Assembly: GCF_014201115.1 (NCBI RefSeq)
Contig: NZ_JACHDO010000001.1
Span: 62,001 to 126,000, forward strand
Direction: 5' to 3'
Length of the DNA: 64,000 nt
Source of the DNA: Nocardiopsis metallicus
GTDB lineage: Bacteria; Actinomycetota; Actinomycetes; Streptosporangiales; Streptosporangiaceae
Shown here: positions 59,046 to 64,000 of the stretch, piece after piece
Layout of the letters: the number at the start of each line of letters is the position of its first letter
Position numbering within the stretch: the first letter of the stretch is position 1
Position numbers and translations under genes: made by a program
Notes under the pieces: model-generated
What the model was told of the DNA's origin: nothing
Databases searched by the model: none
What the model saw: only the letters and a program-made list of their open reading frames with translations

Positions 59046-59430
59046 CGCCCTCCCCCTTCGTACGCTTCGTCGCGTTCGTGGTGCTGTGCGGCCGCCTTGA
59101 GGGACACGGCGGTGAGGGGTGACGGGCACGAGGGGCGCGGGTCCGTGGCCCCGAGCGGGGACGTCGAGCGTATCGCGAAGGCCCCGCCGGGAAGGGGGAA
59201 ACGTCACTTCTCGCGGTCGGCTTTCCGGCTCCGCCCCGACAGACGAGGGCTTGGGGGGACGGGTGAGCGGGCCCAAGTCCGACACTGTGTAGTAAACGGT
59301 CTAACCTTGACGGAAGGTGTTCCTCCGTGCACGGCCCCTGCCGGACCCCGACTCGCGGCAGTAGCCAGGCGGCCACCACGGCCAGGGGTGCTGACCTGCC
59401 AGTTGACCGAACACGACGACGGAGTGGCGC
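59046..59430. other. Intergenic region between divergent genes, 385 bp
   Basis: Separates the amidohydrolase-like gene (minus) from the CopD-CtaG gene (plus). It contains the AT-richer patch GTAGTAAACGGTCTAACC (59290-59307), a possible promoter or regulator site for the plus gene. Nothing else is clear. Confidence 0.35.
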
Positions 59431-61536
59431 GTGGCTCCTCCCGCACAGAACGACACATCCCCCAGGGGACACCAGGACCTGGATCCTGCTCCCGGCACCG
59501 CCAACGTGCCCCTGTACGCCCTGGCCGCCGCACTCGTGTGCGCGATCGCCCTGAGCGCCACCCTCATCCTGGGCGGCTCGGTCTTCGCGCAGGTCATCCC
59601 CGGCCTGCCCGACGCCGGCGAGGCGGTCCGCTGGGGCATGCCCATCGCCAAGACGGTCATGGACACCGCCGCGGTCCTGACCATCGGGCTCCTGCTGATG
59701 GCGGTCGTCCTGCTCGCCTCCGAGAAGGGACGGCTCTCCCCGCAGGCCACCGGCTACGTGCGCGGCGCCACCTGGGCCGCCCTGGCCTGGACGCTGTCCG
59801 CCGTGGCCACGCTGTACTTTCAGGCCTCGGAGTTCCTCGCCAAGCCCATGGGACAGGTGAGCATCGACGAGGTCACCGCCTACGCCGGGTCGGTGTCCGC
59901 GGGCATCTCCCTGATGTTCGTCATCCTCATCACCACCGGCATCGCGCTGTTCGGCCGCACGGCCGCCAGCGCGACCGGCGGCCTCTGGCTGCTGGTCGCC
60001 GCCCTGGTCGCGGTCACCCCGCCCGCCCTGACCGGGCACTCGGCCTCATCGGGCGCCCACGAACTGGCCGTCACCGGGCTGGCCCTGCACCTGATCTCGA
60101 TCTGCGTGTGGGTGGGCGGTCTGGCCGCGGTCACCTACCACGCCATGCGCCGCGACGGCCAGGACCCGGCCGTGGCCGCGCACCGCTTCAGCCGCCTGGC
60201 CCTGTGGGCCTACGTCGGCGTGGCGATCAGCGGCGCCGCCAGCGCGCTGGCCCGCCTGTACTCGCTGGACGACCTGTTCGGTACCGAGTACGGCCTGATC
60301 ATCGTGGTGAAGGTCGTCCTCTTCGCGGTCCTCGGTGTCCTGGGCTACCTGCACCGCTCCCGGGTGCTGGTCCGGATCGACGCCGCACCCGCCGGAAAGC
60401 GCGGGTACACCTTCCGCCGCAACGCCTTCCTGCGGCTGGCCGGGGCCGAGGTCCTCATCATGGCCGCCGTCATCGGCGTGTCCGTGGGCCTGGGCCGCAC
60501 CGCACCGCCCCCGCCGCTGGAGAGCACCGTCGACCCGGCCGCCGCCATCCTGGGCTTCCCGATCCCGCCCGCGATGACCCTGGAGAACGTCCTCACCCTG
60601 TGGCGTCCGGACCTGTTCTTCATCATGTTCGTCGTGGTCGCCGGGTTCCTGTACCTGGCCGGTGTCCGGCGCCTGGTCCAGCGGGGCGACAAGTGGCCGA
60701 TCGGCCGCACCGCCGCCTTCGTCCTGGGCCTGCTGACCATCGTCGCGGTCCAGCTCAGCGGGTTCGCGACCTACGCCATGATCATGTTCTCCATGCACAT
60801 GATCCAGCACATGGTGCTGGCCATGGTCACGCCGATCCTGCTGGTGCTGGGCGCCCCGGTCACCCTGGCCCTGCGCGCCCTGAGGCCCGCCGAACAGCGC
60901 GGCGACCGGGGACCCCGCGAGTGGCTCAACGCCTTCCTGAACAGCCGGTTCTCGCAGGTCGTGACCCACCCGGCGGTGGCCGCCCCGATCTTCGTGTTCA
61001 GCCCGTACGCGCTGTACTTCACGCCGCTCTTCCCCACGCTGATGAACGACCACCTCGGTCACCTGTTCATGGGCGTGCACTTCCTCGTCTCGGGCTTCCT
61101 CTTCTACTGGGTGATCGTGGGGATCGACCCGGCGCCGCGCAAGCTCCCCTTCCTCCTGCGCATCCTGCTGCTGCTGGTGGTGATGGGCTTCCACGCGTTC
61201 TTCGGCATCGCGATCATGGAGCAGGCCACGCCGATGGCCATGCAGTACTACGGCCAGTTCGACATCCCCTGGATGGCCGACCAGGCCGCCGACCAGTACG
61301 CGGGCGGCGGTATCGCCTGGGCGCTGGGCGAGATCCCGACCGTCATGGTGATGCTGGCGCTGGTCGTGCAGTGGTCGCGCGACGACGAGCGCCAGGAGCG
61401 CAGGCGCGAGCGGCACAGCCGCCGCGGCGGTTCCGACGACGCCGACATGGACGCCTACAACGCCTACCTGGCCGAGCTCGACCGCCGCTCGCGCGCGGCC
61501 GCCGGTGAAATCGTGGAAGAACCCAGGAAGGACTGA
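59431..61536 (+). CDS. CopD (copper resistance D) - CtaG (caa3 oxidase assembly) fusion protein
   Basis: 701 residues from GTG 59431 (GGAG upstream). About fifteen membrane helices. N-terminal ~half is CopD-like: TGHSASSGAHELAVTGLALHLISICVWVGGLAAVTYHAM with the histidines of the copper-binding region. C-terminal half is CtaG-like: FFIMFVVVAGFLYLAGVRRL, YAMIMFSMHMIQHMVLAMVTPILLVLGAPVTL, and NDHLGHLFMGVHFLVSGFLFYWVIVG with family His/Met residues. It likely delivers copper to cytochrome c oxidase or the periplasm. This fusion is common in actinobacteria. Acidic and Arg-rich cytoplasmic tail of ~70 residues. Confidence 0.88.
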   Translation: MAPPAQNDTSPRGHQDLDPAPGTANVPLYALAAALVCAIALSATLILGGSVFAQVIPGLPDAGEAVRWGMPIAKTVMDTAAVLTIGLLLMAVVLLASEKGRLSPQATGYVRGATWAALAWTLSAVATLYFQASEFLAKPMGQVSIDEVTAYAGSVSAGISLMFVILITTGIALFGRTAASATGGLWLLVAALVAVTPPALTGHSASSGAHELAVTGLALHLISICVWVGGLAAVTYHAMRRDGQDPAVAAHRFSRLALWAYVGVAISGAASALARLYSLDDLFGTEYGLIIVVKVVLFAVLGVLGYLHRSRVLVRIDAAPAGKRGYTFRRNAFLRLAGAEVLIMAAVIGVSVGLGRTAPPPPLESTVDPAAAILGFPIPPAMTLENVLTLWRPDLFFIMFVVVAGFLYLAGVRRLVQRGDKWPIGRTAAFVLGLLTIVAVQLSGFATYAMIMFSMHMIQHMVLAMVTPILLVLGAPVTLALRALRPAEQRGDRGPREWLNAFLNSRFSQVVTHPAVAAPIFVFSPYALYFTPLFPTLMNDHLGHLFMGVHFLVSGFLFYWVIVGIDPAPRKLPFLLRILLLLVVMGFHAFFGIAIMEQATPMAMQYYGQFDIPWMADQAADQYAGGGIAWALGEIPTVMVMLALVVQWSRDDERQERRRERHSRRGGSDDADMDAYNAYLAELDRRSRAAAGEIVEEPRKD

Positions 61537-61555
61537 CCGGCTTCGAACCGAACAG

Positions 61556-61583
61556 GGGGGGCGTGCCCGGACGGGTACGCCCC
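61556..61583 (+). terminator. Terminator hairpin after CopD-CtaG gene
   Basis: GGGGGCGTGCCC pairs with GGGTACGCCCCC with one mismatch and a short loop, 20 bp after the stop. Confidence 0.65.
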
Positions 61584-61620
61584 CTGGACTGTGCGGCCCG
61601 CTCGTTGTTGGGTCGGACCC

Positions 61621-62532
61621 ATGAGGACTTTCCGCTTCGGCGTCAACACGCTCCCGTCCGACCACGACGACTGGGCCCTCGGCTGCCGGGTCACCGAGGA
61701 GCAGGGCTTCGACCTGCTCCTGGCTCCGGACCACCTCGGCTCGCACTCACCCTTGGCGGCACTGGGCGCCGCGGCCGCCGTCACCACTCGGATGCGGCTG
61801 GGCACCTACGTGCTCAACAACGAGTTCTGGAACCCCGCGCTGTTGGCTCGGGAAGTGGCCACCCTCGACCGGATCAGCGGCGGGAGGTTCGAGCTCGGGC
61901 TGGGTTCCGGTTACATGAAGCGGGAGTTCGAGGACGCGGGGATCCCCTGGCTGCCGCACGCCGACCGTACCGCGAACCTGGTGGCGGCCCTGGACGAACT
62001 GGACCGGCGGTTGGCCGAGGGCGGACAGGAGCCCCGACCGGTGCAGTGCCCGCGCCCGCCGGTGCTGATCGGCGGCCACGGCCCCTCGACCCTGGCCCTG
62101 GCCGCCCGGCGCGCGGACACCGTCGCGTTCAGCGGGGTGACCCAGACCAGGGGCCGGAAGATGGGCGTGTTCACGATGGCGGGCGCGGCCGAGACCCGAC
62201 AGCGTGTGGAGCTGGTGCGAGAGGCGGCGGGGGAGCGGGCCTTCGAGTCGGGCGTTCTCGTCCAGAAGGTGATCGTCACCGACGACGCCGAGAAGGAGGT
62301 CGCGCAGATCACCGAGCGGGTCGGCGAGGAGCTGCTGCCCAAGGGCGAGTCCCTTCTGGACTGCCCCTACCTGCTGGTGGGCACCCCGCGGGAGATCGCG
62401 GACACGCTGCTGCGCAGGCGCGCGGAGTTCGGGTTCACGCACGTGGTCACCCACGGGCCCTCCCGGGACGCCCTGGCCGAGGTCATTCCGCTGATCCGGG
62501 CCGCGGAGGCCGCCTGGGTGGCCGGGACGTAG
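61621..62532 (+). CDS. LLM class F420-dependent oxidoreductase
   Basis: 303 residues from ATG 61621. Bacterial-luciferase-like TIM barrel: FRFGVNTLPSDHDDWALGCRVTEEQGFDLLLAPDHLGSHSP at the N-terminus, MRLGTYVLNNEFWNPALLAREVATLDRISGGRFELGLGSGYMKREFE, and RPPVLIGGHGPSTLALAARRADTVAF. The family (TIGR03621-like by the N-terminal block) uses F420 in actinobacteria; substrate unknown. Follows the CopD-CtaG terminator, so it is probably its own unit. Convergent with the lipoprotein gene. Confidence 0.85.
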   Translation: MRTFRFGVNTLPSDHDDWALGCRVTEEQGFDLLLAPDHLGSHSPLAALGAAAAVTTRMRLGTYVLNNEFWNPALLAREVATLDRISGGRFELGLGSGYMKREFEDAGIPWLPHADRTANLVAALDELDRRLAEGGQEPRPVQCPRPPVLIGGHGPSTLALAARRADTVAFSGVTQTRGRKMGVFTMAGAAETRQRVELVREAAGERAFESGVLVQKVIVTDDAEKEVAQITERVGEELLPKGESLLDCPYLLVGTPREIADTLLRRRAEFGFTHVVTHGPSRDALAEVIPLIRAAEAAWVAGT

Positions 62533-62594
62533 GGGCCGATGGAGTCGGCGGGGAGAACCGGGAGCCGGAGCCGTTTCCTGCTGGGCGGTACCGG

Positions 62595-63119
62595 TCACGA
62601 CTCGGGTGAGTTGGCGATGACCGTGCGGGCGACCTCGACGGCGGTGTCACAGGCGTCGTCCGCGCTGACCTGGACGAACAGCTCGTGCTCGTCGGAGGTG
62701 GCCACGAGGAGGTCGCACGAGTCCGGGAAGGCGGTGGTGAAGCCGGGGTAGCCCTCGACACTGGCGAACTCCCGGCCCTCGGCACCGGAGAAGGCGGCGG
62801 AGACGGTGGCGGCCACGGCGGACTCCGTGGCCAGGTCCTCGTCGAAGCGGTCCACGCGCACGTCCACGCTGGCGTCGACGCGGTTGGTGAAGTAGCAGTT
62901 GCCGTCCGACTGCGCGCTGCCGCTGCCGTCCTCGTGCAGGATGCCCAGTTCGACAGCGGTGGCATCCGGGACCAGGTCACAGGGGTGTTCGGCGTCGAGG
63001 TCCAGCGCGGGGACGCCGAACTGGTCGATGGAGTCCCGGTCGGCCAGCTCGACCTCGCCCGAGCAACCGCCGACCAGTACCACCGCCGCCGCCGTGGCGG
63101 CCCATCCCGGTCCGCGCAT
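62595..63119 (-). CDS. DUF3558-like lipoprotein
   Basis: 174 residues from ATG 63119, with GGAG 7 nt upstream; a GTG four codons earlier is less supported. Lipobox VLVGGC at ~13-18 marks a lipoprotein. The mature part has four Cys (HPCDLV, GNCYFT, DSCDLL, DACDTA) and alternating conserved Asp/Gly blocks in the style of DUF3558, an actinobacterial surface-lipoprotein domain of unknown function. No partner gene is evident; a small membrane protein gene follows on the same strand upstream. Confidence 0.7.
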   Translation of the reverse strand: MRGPGWAATAAAVVLVGGCSGEVELADRDSIDQFGVPALDLDAEHPCDLVPDATAVELGILHEDGSGSAQSDGNCYFTNRVDASVDVRVDRFDEDLATESAVAATVSAAFSGAEGREFASVEGYPGFTTAFPDSCDLLVATSDEHELFVQVSADDACDTAVEVARTVIANSPES

Positions 63120-63258
63120 CCGTTGCTCCACCGTCGAGTGCGGTCAGTGCCCGGGCCCCTGCCACTGGGCGGGCAGGGAGCCCCGGCACGAAACTACAGA
63201 GCGTTGTTCCCCGGGCGGAACTTGTGGCCGGAAGCGGTCACGGGGGTGGACATCGGCC

Positions 63259-63687
63259 TCAGACGATGAAGGCCGCCACACCCGTCACCAGCAGCCCCAC
63301 GACCAGGCAGACGACCAGACCGCTGAGCAGAACCGAGGCCGAGGGCCGGAGCTCACCCAGCGCGGGGCGTCCGCTCACCAGGGCCTGGCGGCGGGCCAGG
63401 AGCGGCAGCAGGGCGACGTTGACCGCGTACATCACGGCTGCCACCGTGCTCGCGCTGGCGAAGCCCACCCAGAAGCCGCCCCCACCGGACATCACGTTCA
63501 GCGCGCTCAGGGACGGGAGCACCACCAACAGCACCACCGAAGCGGCCCCGAAGACGGTGAGCAACCGGGACGAGGCCCCACTAGCGCTCCCGGAGACCAC
63601 AAGGAGCAGACCGATCAGGGCCGCCACCACGATGGCGCCCCCGATTCCGAACACGGCGATGTTGACCAGCGAATTCACGCTGGTCAT
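63259..63687 (-). CDS. Small integral membrane protein of unknown function
   Basis: 142 residues from ATG 63687. Four hydrophobic segments at ~10-32, 42-64, 70-95 and 113-138, with no charged loop longer than ~20 residues (LARRQALVSGRPALGELRPSAS). No recognised motif. The ribosome binding site is weak (GCGAGA). It may be part of an operon with the SbcC-like gene upstream on the same strand, separated by 91 bp. Confidence 0.65.
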   Translation of the reverse strand: MTSVNSLVNIAVFGIGGAIVVAALIGLLLVVSGSASGASSRLLTVFGAASVVLLVVLPSLSALNVMSGGGGFWVGFASASTVAAVMYAVNVALLPLLARRQALVSGRPALGELRPSASVLLSGLVVCLVVGLLVTGVAAFIV

Positions 63688-63778
63688 TCTCGCACCGTCG
63701 CGGCGGCGCCCCAACTCAGGGTGACCTTGGGGCGGTTCACACCGGGGAGAGGGGCGGGGCAGCCCTCGCCGACGGGGC

Positions 63779-64000
63779 TCAGCCGTGGTGCTCCACCCGG
63801 GATCCGCCCGCGGACTTGTGTACGCGCAGCCGGGTGGTCACGCGTTGGCGCAGGTCCGCGACGTGGCTGACCACACCGACCGCGCGACCGCCGTCGCGGA
63901 GGCGGTCCAGGACGTCCAGGACCTCCTCCAGGGTGTCCTCGTCCAGTGTGCCGAACCCCTCGTCCACGAAGAGCGTGTCGATCTCGGTACCGCCCGCCTC
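63779..64000 (-). CDS. SbcC/Rad50-like nuclease subunit, C-terminal end (cut by window edge)
   Basis: The frame enters from the right edge and ends at 63779, giving ~73 residues. It holds the SMC-type Walker B/D-loop block TLFVDEGFGTLDEDTLEEVLDVLD, followed by the H-loop in AVGVVSHVADLRQRV and the strand TTRLRVHK. This is the nucleotide-binding end of SbcC, which with SbcD processes DNA hairpins and double-strand ends. The rest, including Walker A and coiled coil, lies outside. Confidence 0.8.
   Translation of the reverse strand, partial: EAGGTEIDTLFVDEGFGTLDEDTLEEVLDVLDRLRDGGRAVGVVSHVADLRQRVTTRLRVHKSAGGSRVEHHG

Noticed and set aside
1..64000. tRNA, rRNA, integrase or transposase genes
   Set aside because: No tRNA cloverleaf end, rRNA segment, DDE transposase, serine/tyrosine recombinase or att-like direct repeat was recognised anywhere in the window.

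Overview
The window is high-GC DNA (clearly above 70% G+C, with G or C at most third codon positions) from a filamentous-type actinomycete. Gene content fits Nocardiopsis or a relative: a mycothiol-reductase-like thioredoxin-fold protein, an F420-type luciferase-like oxidoreductase, a streptomycete-type subtilisin inhibitor, DasR-like and PhoP-like operators, and many GTG and TTG starts on good ribosome binding sites. The genus is inferred from content only. No rRNA, tRNA, prophage, insertion sequence or CRISPR array was seen; the stretch reads as ordinary chromosome with some accessory patches.

Layout. 1-9 kb: two tandem paralogous membrane-anchored substrate-binding/VWA proteins (the first cut by the window edge), an SSI-like protease inhibitor, a SpoU rRNA methylase, a 2-hydroxyacid dehydrogenase, a RelE toxin remnant, a family-A DNA polymerase and a secreted NlpC/P60 hydrolase. 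9-18 kb: gamma-glutamyltransferase, a very acidic repeat-rich secreted protein, a glycerophosphodiester phosphodiesterase behind a PHO-box-like direct repeat, a DSD1-type PLP enzyme, a monothiol Rv2466c-like protein and a GH20 hexosaminidase under a DasR-type operator. 18-29 kb: DMT transporter plus GT4 glycosyltransferase, LysR/aminotransferase divergent pair, second GT4 enzyme, DUF6457 protein, AGCS Na+/alanine symporter, thiD under a TPP riboswitch, and a DUF368/PopT polyprenyl-phosphate transporter. 29-42 kb: acyl-CoA synthetase, rocD-like aminotransferase, an internally deleted reductase remnant, SGNH esterase, divergent biotin genes (bioF / bioA-bioD), fabI, DUF3291 protein, MocR regulator and Mn/Fe superoxide dismutase.

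43-54.5 kb is the most distinctive part: a membrane acyltransferase with a C-terminal SGNH domain, a membrane-anchored methyltransferase, then a two-gene glycosyltransferase cassette present twice in tandem. Each cassette is one large protein with an unrecognised N-terminal module and a GT-A-like C-terminus, translationally coupled to a GT2 enzyme with a conserved basic tail. Blocks of up to 115 identical nucleotides at a constant 3,987-bp offset point to recent duplication or gene conversion. The likely job is building and decorating a surface glycan; this is inference.

54.5-64 kb: MaoC-like hydratase; an OSBS/NSAR-like enolase-superfamily protein that has lost key catalytic residues; alanine dehydrogenase; an allantoinase/dihydroorotase-like protein that has lost nearly all metal ligands; a CopD-CtaG fusion; an LLM-family oxidoreductase; a DUF3558-like lipoprotein; a small membrane protein; and the C-terminal end of an SbcC-like ATPase. 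The two degenerate enzymes flanking alanine dehydrogenase are the second most interesting observation. Strong hairpins separate most convergent gene pairs, including a 56-bp perfect palindrome at 16433-16488.
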